Shown in pieces: positions 49,802 to 58,188 of a DNA stretch of 64,000 bases. The translations under genes and the position numbers were made by a program. Below the pieces are notes generated by a model. That model was given only the letters and a program-made list of their open reading frames with translations, did not search any database and was not told the origin of the DNA. Every line of letters begins with the position of its first letter. The stretch's first letter is position 1. The stretch spans positions 62,001 to 126,000 of the forward strand of contig CANMEI010000006.1 in the NCBI GenBank assembly GCA_947496695.1. The letters are read 5' to 3'. The DNA is from an uncultured Cellulophaga sp. Lineage in GTDB: Bacteria; Bacteroidota; Bacteroidia; Flavobacteriales; Flavobacteriaceae.

Positions 49802-49830
49802 GAAAAATGAAACCGCCTTAAAAGACGGTT
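49802..49830 (-). terminator. Terminator of the DUF262 operon
   Basis: Stem AACCG / CGGTT (49811-49815, 49826-49830) extended by a C-G pair across one mismatch, with a T-rich minus-strand tail. The core matches the terminators at 48381, 56622 and 61641. Confidence 0.75.
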
Positions 49831-49862
49831 ATAAAGGTCATTATTTTATAAATTATGGAGTT

Positions 49863-49888
49863 GTGCAACGGTTACTGTTGTTAGCACC
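49863..49888. repeat. Left flanking palindrome of the DUF262 operon
   Basis: GTGCA, 12 nt, then GTTAGCACC. The ends (GTGC / GCAC) pair, so the site can fold. The inverted form lies at 51533-51558 on the other side of the operon. The site is 5 nt beyond the DUF262 stop. Confidence 0.65.
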
Positions 49889-49893
49889 AGTTA

Positions 49894-50943
49894 TTATTCC
49901 CAAAGTCCTTCGAGTTTCATATTAAGAGCATTTTCTCTAACTTTTCGACTTCCGGAATCTGTTGTTGCTCTAATTCCTCTTCCGTACTCTTTAGTTTCTG
50001 GATTGTAACTTACTTCTTCATCGCCTTTGTCGGTTTTCACAAAATAGTTAATCTCTTCAGCAAATTCTAAAAGTTTATTTCTCGCCATTTCTCTTTTATC
50101 TTTTGATAGTGGAAGTTCATCTTTTTGTTTTGAAAAGAATCCAAATAATGTATAGTAATCGGCTTTTTTACTCCACCTTGTATTATTTATTTCAGGTAGA
50201 ATTTTAAGAATTTCTCCATTTACTGTGTCAAAAGTTTCCATTACCTCTTTACTATTTTCAAACTCTTCTTCGTACAATGCATAATACTTGTCTAAATTGT
50301 CCTTTTTGTTTTGGAAACCGTGCATATAAAAGATTGCCAATTCGCTAATAAATTCTACGTCTAACATTCTTCTGATATCGTTGGCTGTAAAGACATCAAT
50401 CTTACTCCAATAATCTCTATCAGATAATGTATTCATTGTTTTTATAAAAGGTCCCCAATATGTGGCTTGTCTCAATTCTTGTTTATTAAGTGAAACGACA
50501 TTTTTATTTAATCTTTGAAATATTTCTCTCAATTGAGGGTCTGGAATGTCAGGTAAAACACGAATTACAAAATTGTATTGAAAGAATGTTTTTTTTTGGT
50601 CTGCTGTTAAATCTTCAAAATACATATCTGCAAAATCTGGACTTTCCTTGGCGTTAATGCAATATTTACCTTCAAGAAATTCCAACATTGCACGTGTTCT
50701 TTGTTGACCATCCACAATAATATATTTTGCTTTGCCTTTTTCATCCACAGTTTCCTGCATATAAATTTCTGGAATTGGATATTCATTTAATATGGTATCA
50801 ATTAGATAACTTTTTTGTTTAGTTACCCAAACTGGGTTTCGTTGAAAAGGCGGTTTCATATCCAATTCTCCACGGTCAAAAGCTCCTTTGAACCAAGCTA
50901 CATTTCTGTTTGTTGTATTTAAAAAATTTGTCATTTTATTCAT
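49894..50943 (-). CDS. DUF262 (ParB/GmrSD-like) protein
   Basis: 349 aa. The DUF262 domain occupies about residues 10-200, with MKPPFQRNPVWV, the active motif VDGQQRTRAML (D78-R82), and FQRLNKNVVSLNKQELRQAT. There is no C-terminal DUF1524 HNH part, so it is the single-domain form. DUF262 proteins use nucleotide hydrolysis and feature in type IV restriction (GmrSD) and other anti-phage systems. It overlaps the upstream nucleotidyltransferase gene by 8 nt, so the two should act together. Confidence 0.87.
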   Translation of the reverse strand: MNKMTNFLNTTNRNVAWFKGAFDRGELDMKPPFQRNPVWVTKQKSYLIDTILNEYPIPEIYMQETVDEKGKAKYIIVDGQQRTRAMLEFLEGKYCINAKESPDFADMYFEDLTADQKKTFFQYNFVIRVLPDIPDPQLREIFQRLNKNVVSLNKQELRQATYWGPFIKTMNTLSDRDYWSKIDVFTANDIRRMLDVEFISELAIFYMHGFQNKKDNLDKYYALYEEEFENSKEVMETFDTVNGEILKILPEINNTRWSKKADYYTLFGFFSKQKDELPLSKDKREMARNKLLEFAEEINYFVKTDKGDEEVSYNPETKEYGRGIRATTDSGSRKVRENALNMKLEGLWE

Positions 50944-51517
50944 TTTCGTAGAGTTGAGTTCTTAAGTTGTTTAAGTTATTTATATGATATGCTCGCAGAG
51001 ATTCATAATCTTTATAAATTCTAATATTTATAGTTTTATTATTTATTGGGTCAACCTTTTCCATATCAAGTAAATGCAATGTCCACTCTTTACCGAATGG
51101 AAGTATTTCTAATATTTTGTCTGTTGCAATAGTTCCCCAATAAATTAAACGGTTAACGTGCTCTTTTAGGCTATTTTGTTGGACGCTATTTAGGTCAAAA
51201 CGTTTTGTTCCCAAGTTCCTTAAAGTTTTCCAAGCTATATCAAAATGATATCCAGAAATGATAGCAATATCAATATCCGAGTCATCGTGAAATTCCCGAT
51301 AATTTTTATTTGGATTTAAGCTAAAACCACAACTTGAACTACCTGTAAAGACCATAGATTTACTATCCACCTGAAGTTTTTCCGCAAGTTGTTCTTTCCA
51401 CTCAATATATTTTAGCCTGTCTTCACCGAAAATAAAAGGTGTTCTATCCAGCATCCATTTAGAGCAAATGAATGAAACAGGATTATCAATTAATTCGTAT
51501 TTAAAGTCGTCTATCAA
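50936..51517 (-). CDS. Nucleotidyltransferase-fold protein partnered with DUF262
   Basis: 193 aa. The nucleotidyltransferase signature is GSSSCGFSL (59-67) and SDIDIAII (80-87), with the paired metal ligands D81 and D83. It resembles MNT-type and CCA-like minimal transferases but has unusual spacing (about 15 residues) between the two motifs. The C-terminal half (from 100) is helical. Such proteins often modify a partner or tRNA. It starts the two-gene operon with DUF262, overlapping by 8 nt. Together they look like a defence or toxin-antitoxin module, but I know of no named system with this pair. Confidence 0.75.
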   Translation of the reverse strand: MIDDFKYELIDNPVSFICSKWMLDRTPFIFGEDRLKYIEWKEQLAEKLQVDSKSMVFTGSSSCGFSLNPNKNYREFHDDSDIDIAIISGYHFDIAWKTLRNLGTKRFDLNSVQQNSLKEHVNRLIYWGTIATDKILEILPFGKEWTLHLLDMEKVDPINNKTINIRIYKDYESLRAYHINNLNNLRTQLYENE

Positions 51518-51532
51518 TGTTTTTCTTTAATT

Positions 51533-51558
51533 GGTGCTAACGTAGAGGTATGTGCACC
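51533..51558. repeat. Right flanking palindrome of the DUF262 operon
   Basis: GGTGCTAAC, 11 nt, then TGCACC. It is the inverted counterpart of the left site (49863-49888), sharing GTGCA and GTTAGCACC, and lies 15 nt upstream of the nucleotidyltransferase start. Confidence 0.65.
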
Positions 51559-51674
51559 TTTAGTTAGTATTTTATTAATTTATTTTTTGGGGGAAGTTTT
51601 GAATGCTAAAAATAGTAGTTTATTCTTACATATAATTGCGGTTTATCGCAAATGCAGTAAAATAATTGCAAAAA

Positions 51675-52382
51675 TTATTCTCTACGGCTCCAAATTTCAT
51701 GAATAGGGGTGCCTTTGCTAGAGTTGCCAGTATGGTGCCAATTATTATCTTTTAATTCGTAATTAAATTGTAAACTAGCGCCAACTCGGGTGCTATCTTT
51801 TGAGAAAAAGTCAATATTTTCAGTATACACAACATCTGTAGTTGTATAATTTCCACCACCAGTGCCCATAAATTGTTTGGTCTCAGTATTATAAGCAATC
51901 CACTGAAAACGTGTGCCTGAGAGTAGTTTCATGGTTTTTCTAGGTTTGTTCGTATCACGTTGTTGTATTTCACCATCTTTTACTCGCCCAGACATTAGCC
52001 AAGCACCTTGTAAAACTCCGGGTGTGCTATCGTCTATTTTTGTAAACTGTATGTTGCCCTCTATTTTGGTAAGTGTTGTGTCGGTTACTTTTATTTTAAA
52101 ACTAACATCAGTATTAATGCGGTGTGGGCGGTCGCTATCAAACTCCACATATTCACTAACCGTATTCTCTTTAAAACTATACGTACCACCATTGCAATTA
52201 ATAAAAGCACCTGTTTTTGCATGGTAGGTACTTAATACTTGGTATCCGTCAGAAAAAATAACCACATTTTTTAAAGGTTCGCCAGTATCAGAGGTGTAAT
52301 AGCGTTCCCAAGCACCCTTAATATTTTGGGCATTATTTGTAATGGTAAAGAGTAGGGTAAAGGCAAAAAAAATGGTTTTCAT
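51675..52382 (-). CDS. Secreted protein with two related lipocalin-like domains
   Basis: 235 aa. The signal peptide ends TNNAQ. The mature chain is a duplication. Unit 1 (about 22-122) begins IKGAWERYYTSDTGEP and unit 2 (about 126-225) begins LQGAWLMSGRVKDGE. Both share GAW, a turn FSDG / LSGT, TGAFINCNGGTYSF / FMGTGGGNYTTTD, a VEFDSD / IDFFSKDS strand and a TKIEG / WHHTG-type end. Each unit could form a small beta barrel. No known family. It is a single gene. Confidence 0.75.
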   Translation of the reverse strand: MKTIFFAFTLLFTITNNAQNIKGAWERYYTSDTGEPLKNVVIFSDGYQVLSTYHAKTGAFINCNGGTYSFKENTVSEYVEFDSDRPHRINTDVSFKIKVTDTTLTKIEGNIQFTKIDDSTPGVLQGAWLMSGRVKDGEIQQRDTNKPRKTMKLLSGTRFQWIAYNTETKQFMGTGGGNYTTTDVVYTENIDFFSKDSTRVGASLQFNYELKDNNWHHTGNSSKGTPIHEIWSRRE

Positions 52383-52588
52383 GTTGGTTGGTTTTGTGGT
52401 ACTTCGTTTAAAGATACTAAGAAATAGTATGCAGTTAAATATGCGGTAATTTTTTTTGAAAATTTTATACTATTTAATTTTTATAATCAAAACTAATGCA
52501 CATATATTTGCGGCCGTTTAAAAAAGGAGGATTTATACAGTAGTAATCTGTTTTTTAGCAGGTTATCGCTGTTTAAGGTAGAGGTGTT

Positions 52589-53206
52589 ATGCAGGTATTT
52601 TATTTCACAATTGATCTATTAGGAGTTATCGCTTTTACAGTGTCTGGCGTTATGGTTGCTATGGATAAAAAGCTAGATATTTTTGGTGTTTTTATAATTG
52701 CCTTTGTCACCTCAGTAGGTGGTGGTACGTTACGTGATATTCTAATTGGTGATAGGCCAGTTTTTTGGTTACAAGAAACCGTGTATTTGTACAGTATTAT
52801 TGGTGGCGTTATTTTTTCGGTAGTATTTAGAAATCAATTAAAATACTTGCGAAAATCGTTGTTCTTGTTTGATACTATTGGTATTGGTCTGTATACTATG
52901 GTAGGCATACAAAAAGGACTTTCATTTGGTCTAGAACCTGTAATGTGTGTGGGTTTAGGAACTATTACAGCGAGTTTTGGCGGGGTTATTCGTGATATTT
53001 TATGTAATGAGATTCCGGTAATTTTCCGAAAAGAAATTTATGCAACGGCTTGTTTGGCAGGTGGTATTGGTTATTTTTTACTAGAAAAACTACCATTAGA
53101 TACTGCATATCCGTACGTTGGTGGTATTATTATTGTAATTACCGTTCGCCTATTAGCGGTGACATTTAAAATAGCATTACCAACAATTTACAAACCTGTA
53201 GTTTAA
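52589..53206 (+). CDS. TRIC-type cation channel (UPF0126, YicG-like)
   Basis: 205 aa with seven spans. Two homologous halves each carry GGxxRD: VGGGTLRDILIG (about residue 48) and FGGVIRDILCNEIP (about 132). Bacterial TRIC proteins form trimeric channels for monovalent cations. Length is normal. Its stop TAA overlaps the stop of the convergent PPIase gene in the shared TTAA at 53203-53206. Confidence 0.93.
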   Translation: MQVFYFTIDLLGVIAFTVSGVMVAMDKKLDIFGVFIIAFVTSVGGGTLRDILIGDRPVFWLQETVYLYSIIGGVIFSVVFRNQLKYLRKSLFLFDTIGIGLYTMVGIQKGLSFGLEPVMCVGLGTITASFGGVIRDILCNEIPVIFRKEIYATACLAGGIGYFLLEKLPLDTAYPYVGGIIIVITVRLLAVTFKIALPTIYKPVV

Positions 53207-53913
53207 AAAGCTTCTGCTTTTAAAATATAGATATTCTGTACGGGCCAATCGCGAGCATCTACAGGTTGTTTATTAATTTTATCAACAACATCCATACCTT
53301 CAATAACGTGCCCAAATGCAGTATAATTTTTATCTAAATGGTAAGAGCCTGGCTTGGTAACTACAATAAAAAACTCAAAAGGCGAAGCTAATTTATGTGG
53401 GTTATCAATTTCACTACTTGGCATTGATATGGTGCCTCTGTGGTGTTTGTGGCCTTTTCGAGTATCGGGCGGTAAAAGGTAATGACCAATTTGTTGTCTT
53501 TTTTTACCAGTTTCAATATTATCAGAATTACCACCTTGAATAATAAAATCTTTCACAACCCTATGAAACATGGTATTGTCAAAATACCCTTTTTTGGTTA
53601 AGTAAATAAAATTTGATCGGTGATACGGAACATTGTCATAAAGTTCAATAGTAAAACTCCCTAAATTAGTGGTTATTTTTACCTTGTTTTCTTTCAAGGT
53701 TTTTTCATACTCAAAGAAAAAAGGAATGGAATTATCTTCATCTAAAACAAATGGTTTTTCTTCTTCTTTTTTATCAGAAACGCTATCCTTTTCAACATTT
53801 ATAGAAGAATTAGTATTTGATTGGTTTTCATTTTTTTTGCTTGGCGTATCTTTACAAGATAAGAATGCAAGAAGTATAATTAGTACAGAAACCGAGAATT
53901 TACTACGTATCAT
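53203..53913 (-). CDS. Lipoprotein cyclophilin-type peptidyl-prolyl isomerase
   Basis: 236 aa. The lipobox ends at AFLSC (C20), followed by a polar linker and a cyclophilin domain from about 75: ITTNLGSFTIELYDNVPYHR, FHRVVKDFIIQGG, RGTISMPS, SPFEFFIVV, TAFGHVIEGMDVV. The key Arg (FHRVV) and Phe/Gln residues are present. It should catalyse proline isomerisation at the envelope. Its start codon overlaps the start of the divergent Nudix gene (CATG at 53911-53914). Confidence 0.93.
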   Translation of the reverse strand: MIRSKFSVSVLIILLAFLSCKDTPSKKNENQSNTNSSINVEKDSVSDKKEEEKPFVLDEDNSIPFFFEYEKTLKENKVKITTNLGSFTIELYDNVPYHRSNFIYLTKKGYFDNTMFHRVVKDFIIQGGNSDNIETGKKRQQIGHYLLPPDTRKGHKHHRGTISMPSSEIDNPHKLASPFEFFIVVTKPGSYHLDKNYTAFGHVIEGMDVVDKINKQPVDARDWPVQNIYILKAEAF

Positions 53914-54553
53914 GAATTTTGATGATTTTGCTAAACGGATTTCAAAAATAGAAAATTTGAAGCTTCCAGGAGAAGATTCTCATTATAAAATGGCACCCGA
54001 ACTTAGGGTAGAAGAATTAAAACGACTGAATGTTAATAAAGCCAAGGCGCGTAAAGCTGCAGTACTGTCTCTTTTTTATCCTGATAAAAACAACCATACT
54101 AATTTACTGTTGATATTGCGTAAAACGTATAAAGGCATTCATTCTAACCAAATAGGTTTCCCGGGTGGTAAAGCAGAAAAAGAAGATGCGAGTATATTAG
54201 CAACAGCCTTACGAGAAACGCATGAAGAAGTAGGGGTTTTACCAGTACATGTTAAAGTGATAAAAAAGCTAACCGAAATATACATACCACCTAGTAATTT
54301 TGAAGTACAACCGTTTATTGGTTTGTATGAAAATCCGCTTCCTTTTTTGAAAGAAGAAAAAGAAGTAGAAGAAATTGTAGAGGTTTCTTTAACCGATTTT
54401 ATGGATGATAGCTTGGTAAAGAATGAAATTTTAACAACTTCTTATGCTAAAAATATAGGCGTACCTGCTTTTAAATTAAATGGTTATACCGTTTGGGGTG
54501 CCACGGCAATGATGCTTAGTGAAGTAAAAGACTTATTAAAACAAGTACTATAA
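53912..54553 (+). CDS. CoA pyrophosphatase, Nudix family
   Basis: 213 aa from the ATG at 53912 (an upstream longer frame to 53669 lies inside the divergent gene and is not used). The start MNFDDFAKRISKIENLKLPG is usual for Bacteroidota members. The Nudix box spans about residues 85-109 (GGKAEKED to RETHEEVGV), preceded by the CoA-type motif KGIHSNQIGFPGGK. The enzyme cleaves CoA to 3',5'-ADP and phosphopantetheine. It shares a CATG start with the divergent lipoprotein gene. Confidence 0.92.
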   Translation: MNFDDFAKRISKIENLKLPGEDSHYKMAPELRVEELKRLNVNKAKARKAAVLSLFYPDKNNHTNLLLILRKTYKGIHSNQIGFPGGKAEKEDASILATALRETHEEVGVLPVHVKVIKKLTEIYIPPSNFEVQPFIGLYENPLPFLKEEKEVEEIVEVSLTDFMDDSLVKNEILTTSYAKNIGVPAFKLNGYTVWGATAMMLSEVKDLLKQVL

Positions 54554-54593
54554 AGCCTTATTTTGTAAATTAGCCGTCACAAAACAAACAAAA

Positions 54594-55397
54594 ATGCCCT
54601 TATTTAAGAAAAACCCTTTTGGTCATATACTAATTATTAAGAAATGGATCATACGTATTTTAGCTGTAATTAGCCATCGTAGGTACAAAGGTTTTAATAA
54701 ACTTGAAATTGAAGGTGCTGATATTATCAGAAGTTTGCCAGAACAAAATGTATTGTTTGTAAGTAACCATCAAACTTATTTTGCTGATGTTGTAGCTATG
54801 TTTCATGTGTTTAATGCAAGCTTAAAAGGTCGTGATAATACTATTAAAAACATTGGATACATTTGGAACCCAAAAGTGAATATGTATTATGTTGCAGCAG
54901 CAGAAACCATGAAAAAAAGTCTGTTGACTAAAATTTTGGCATATGCAGGCTCTGTAAGTGTACAACGTACTTGGCGCTCAGAAGGTAAAGATGTTAACCG
55001 TCAAGTAAAAATGAGTGATATTTCTAATATCGGAAAAGCATTAGAAGATGGTTGGGTAATTACATTTCCTCAAGGTACAACAACGCCGTGGAAACCTTTA
55101 CGAAAAGGAACTGCGCATATTATTAAAAAATACAAGCCCGTTGTAGTTCCTGTGGTTATTGATGGGTTTAGACGTTCATTTGATAAAAAAGGACTTCGTA
55201 TAAAGAAAAAAGGTATTCTACAATCAATGGTAATAAAAGAGCCATTAGATATAGATTATGAAAATGAATCTTTTGATGCTATTGTAGAAAAGTTAGAGTA
55301 TGCAATAGAGCAACACCCTTCATTTTTAAAAGTACTTTCAGCTAAAGAATTAGCAGCAATTGAAGAAGAAAATAAAGCGCGAGAATGGAACGCTTAA
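54594..55397 (+). CDS. plsC: 1-acyl-sn-glycerol-3-phosphate acyltransferase family protein
   Basis: 267 aa. The catalytic HX4D is NHQTYFAD (H59-D64). Glycerophosphate-binding blocks are FPQGTTTPWKPLRKGTA (about 170) and PVVVPVVIDGFRR. It transfers an acyl chain to lysophosphatidate in phospholipid synthesis. The gene follows the Nudix gene by 40 nt. Its stop overlaps the stop of the convergent gene in TTAA (55394-55397). Confidence 0.9.
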   Translation: MPLFKKNPFGHILIIKKWIIRILAVISHRRYKGFNKLEIEGADIIRSLPEQNVLFVSNHQTYFADVVAMFHVFNASLKGRDNTIKNIGYIWNPKVNMYYVAAAETMKKSLLTKILAYAGSVSVQRTWRSEGKDVNRQVKMSDISNIGKALEDGWVITFPQGTTTPWKPLRKGTAHIIKKYKPVVVPVVIDGFRRSFDKKGLRIKKKGILQSMVIKEPLDIDYENESFDAIVEKLEYAIEQHPSFLKVLSAKELAAIEEENKAREWNA

Positions 55398-56053
55398 ATT
55401 TCTAGTTTCTTTAGTTCTTTATAATTTTCATTTAACTTTTTTAATAATAAGCCATATAGTAAAAAGTATATAGCGCCAATACCAATGGTAAGTACTATTC
55501 CTGCACCAGCAACAGCTAGCATGGCAATTAGTTTAATGTTTTTAAGCTTTTCTAATGAGATGTTACTAATATCTTGCCCAGAGAGTTCTAAACTATGTAT
55601 AAAATCATCGTTAATATAAATACCAATAGTGGTTATTGTAAAGAAGAGTACAATCATTATTAACGAAAAAATGATATAGTTTTTAACCGTTTTTCTAGTT
55701 TTTATAATTTTTGACATTAATTTTCTCGCATTATCTAACACAGAAATTTCTTTGTACCTTCTATAAAATTGGTAGATAAAATATGCGATTACTACATATT
55801 GAATAATAGTCAAAATAGCCATAGGTGTTTTTAAACCTAAATTATCGTAAACCTGAGCACCGTCATTAACAGACGGTATTAGGTATAGTAAATGCGGAAT
55901 GGTGAATTCTATAATGCTAATTATAAAAATCCATTTTACGATTGACGAAGATTTTTTTAAAAGCATCTTATAAATATCGTCATACGATACTTTTGGGTGC
56001 GCAACCTCCTTTTTTTGCCAATCTCTTTTTAACAGTTCTAATTCATCCATCAT
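55394..56053 (-). CDS. Four-span membrane protein downstream of an ECF sigma gene
   Basis: 219 aa. The first 38 residues are soluble and charged (MMDELELLKRDWQKKEVAHP), followed by four spans near 38-58, 72-94, 119-142 and 172-198. It begins 7 nt after the ECF sigma gene, the place where anti-sigma factors usually sit. The soluble N-terminus could bind sigma, but no ZAS motif is visible. I regard it as a candidate anti-sigma partner only. Confidence 0.7.
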   Translation of the reverse strand: MMDELELLKRDWQKKEVAHPKVSYDDIYKMLLKKSSSIVKWIFIISIIEFTIPHLLYLIPSVNDGAQVYDNLGLKTPMAILTIIQYVVIAYFIYQFYRRYKEISVLDNARKLMSKIIKTRKTVKNYIIFSLIMIVLFFTITTIGIYINDDFIHSLELSGQDISNISLEKLKNIKLIAMLAVAGAGIVLTIGIGAIYFLLYGLLLKKLNENYKELKKLEI

Positions 56054-56060
56054 AATAGGC

Positions 56061-56555
56061 TTATGGATTTAATATTGTTTTTAATTTTGTCTTAATCCTG
56101 TTCATCTTAACTCTTGCATTTACTTCAGAAATACCAAGGGTTTCAGAAATTTCAGTATAATTTTTATCTTCTAAGTATAAAAAAATTAATGCCTTATCAA
56201 TATCATTCAATTGTTTTACAGCTTTATACATAAGCTTCAATTGTTCTTCTTCAGTGGCATCATATTCGTCGGCCTTAATTTTAAAAATTACAGATTCATA
56301 GTCTAGTGTTCGAATTCTTTTTTTCGATTTTCGATAAAGTGTAATAGCGGTGTTTAGTGCTACACGATACATCCAAGTACTAAATTTTGAATCTCCTCTA
56401 AATTTTGGATATGCTTTCCATAATTGAATGGTAATTTCTTGGAACAAATCATTATGAGCATCTTTATCATTTGTATATAACGTACAAACCTTGTGAACAA
56501 TATTTTGATTGTTCTCAAGCTCAGTTATAAATGAATGCTCTAAATCTTTATTCAC
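56061..56555 (-). CDS. ECF-type RNA polymerase sigma factor
   Basis: 164 aa. Region 2 has NDLFQEITIQLWKAYPKFRG and STWMYRVALNTAITLYRKSK. Region 4 has LEDKNYTEISETLGISEVNA and ARVKMNRIKTKLK. It is a minimal extracytoplasmic-function sigma factor that redirects RNA polymerase to stress or envelope genes. It is co-transcribed with the four-span protein. The inducing signal cannot be told from sequence. Confidence 0.92.
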   Translation of the reverse strand: MNKDLEHSFITELENNQNIVHKVCTLYTNDKDAHNDLFQEITIQLWKAYPKFRGDSKFSTWMYRVALNTAITLYRKSKKRIRTLDYESVIFKIKADEYDATEEEQLKLMYKAVKQLNDIDKALIFLYLEDKNYTEISETLGISEVNARVKMNRIKTKLKTILNP

Positions 56556-56617
56556 ACTAAAATTGGTTGATATATACTATTAGTAACAAAAGTTTAAAAA
56601 TTGTTACAGTTTAAGAC

Positions 56618-56645
56618 AAAAAAACCGATAAAAAATTATCGGTTT
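56618..56645 (-). terminator. Terminator of the amidohydrolase-facing intergenic region
   Basis: Perfect 10-bp stem AAACCGATAA / TTATCGGTTT (56622-56631, 56636-56645) with an AAAA loop and a minus-strand T run. It ends the M20 amidohydrolase transcript. Confidence 0.9.
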
Positions 56646-56677
56646 AAAAATCATATAGCCTAATTACTTGTAATTCA

Positions 56678-58102
56678 TTAGTTTCTGTAGTCTAAAGCAG
56701 GTTGTCTGTCTCCTAAAAGAGGAATGTATTTAAAGTCGGCACCTCTTTTTTCTTCTAATTCTTTTTTAGCTTTTACAACAATATCAGGATTACTAAAAAC
56801 ATCAATTGCAGTAAGGGTTAATGTTTTAGCGGCATTCATCATAGCTTTATAACCTATAGTTGTACCGCCAGCCGCAACAGCTTGCCAGCTATGTGCAGAA
56901 GTTCCGGGTACCCAAGTGGCTGTACTTAAACCTGCAGTGGGTACAGTAAAACTTACATCGCCAACATCAGTAGAACCAAATGCTTTGGCTTCAGTAGTGT
57001 AAGGTTTAATTTGCATTGGCTCAGTAGCATCAAATTTTAAATTCAAACTTTTAGAAATTTCTTCACCAAATTTTTTCTCTTCGTCAGTATAGGTAATTCC
57101 TCCAACCTCAGTTAAGTTGTCATGCATGATTTTTTGCAACGTCAAATTAGGAAGTAATTCATGGGTGCCACCAATCATTTCATAATCCATAGTTGTACCT
57201 GTACCTAAAGCAGCACCTTCAGCAGTTTTTACCAAACGATCAAAAATATCAATTACAACATCTCTTTGGTTGTGTCTAACATAATAATATACTTCGGCAA
57301 AATCAGGAACCACATTTGGCGCTTTACCACCATCAGTAATTACATAATGTATTCTTGATTCTTGCGGAACATGCTCTCGCATTAAATTTACCATCATGTT
57401 CATACTTTCAACACCATCTAATGCAGACCTTCCTTTTTCTGGGGCAGCAGCAGCATGAGCAGAAATTCCGTAAAATCTAAATTTAGCAGATTTATTTGCT
57501 AGAGCGGCACCAGCACTAGCGGCGTTCGCATTGTTTGGGTGCCAGTGTAACGCAATATCAACATCGTCAAACAAACCTTCTCTAACCATATACACTTTTC
57601 CTGATCCGCCTTCTTCAGCAGGACAACCATAAAAACGAACAGTACCTTTGACTTTATTAGCTACCATCCAATCTTTTACAGCTATTGCAGCGGCAGTAGA
57701 AGCAGTGCCAAATAAATGGTGACCACAAGCATGACCAGCAGTTTTTCCTAGAGATTCTTTATGTGAAACTGCTTTTTGAGATAAACCAGGTAAAGCATCG
57801 TATTCTCCAAGTATAGCAATTACAGGAGATCCTGATCCGTATTCTGCAATAAAAGCGGTAGGTATACCAGCTACTCCTTTTTTGATTGTAAACTTTTCTT
57901 TTTCTAACGTTTTTTGCAATAATACACTACTTTTTTCTTCTTGATATCCCATTTCAGCAAAATCCCAAATGTTTTGGGCGATTTCTTGATAATTAGAACT
58001 TTTTGAATCTAATTTTTTAAGAACCTCTGCTTTAGAAGATTGGGCAACTACAAAACTTGAGTGTAGAATTGTAATAAGTACGCCGATAAATAGTTTATTC
58101 AT
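56678..58102 (-). CDS. Secreted M20 amidohydrolase (AbgB/peptidase-like)
   Basis: 474 aa. The signal peptide ends FVVAQ. The M20 metal site is TAGHACGHHLFGTA with the later ligands AEEGGSGK and LHWHPNN. A lid domain follows (SAHAAAAPEKGRSALDGVES), and the C-terminus has GTSAHSWQAVAAGG. Relatives hydrolyse N-acyl amino acids or p-aminobenzoyl-glutamate. Secretion suggests an envelope substrate. It is a single gene with its own terminator. Confidence 0.9.
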   Translation of the reverse strand: MNKLFIGVLITILHSSFVVAQSSKAEVLKKLDSKSSNYQEIAQNIWDFAEMGYQEEKSSVLLQKTLEKEKFTIKKGVAGIPTAFIAEYGSGSPVIAILGEYDALPGLSQKAVSHKESLGKTAGHACGHHLFGTASTAAAIAVKDWMVANKVKGTVRFYGCPAEEGGSGKVYMVREGLFDDVDIALHWHPNNANAASAGAALANKSAKFRFYGISAHAAAAPEKGRSALDGVESMNMMVNLMREHVPQESRIHYVITDGGKAPNVVPDFAEVYYYVRHNQRDVVIDIFDRLVKTAEGAALGTGTTMDYEMIGGTHELLPNLTLQKIMHDNLTEVGGITYTDEEKKFGEEISKSLNLKFDATEPMQIKPYTTEAKAFGSTDVGDVSFTVPTAGLSTATWVPGTSAHSWQAVAAGGTTIGYKAMMNAAKTLTLTAIDVFSNPDIVVKAKKELEEKRGADFKYIPLLGDRQPALDYRN

Positions 58103-58188
58103 AATAGAATAGCTTTAATTAGTTATGTCTTTATAAAAATAGTAATTTCTTTTATGTAAGATAATCTCGATTGTTTAAATTTGGTTTA

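Noticed and set aside
53669..53911. N-terminal extension of the Nudix protein to 53669
   Set aside because: It overlaps the divergent lipoprotein gene; the family start MNFDDF is at 53912.
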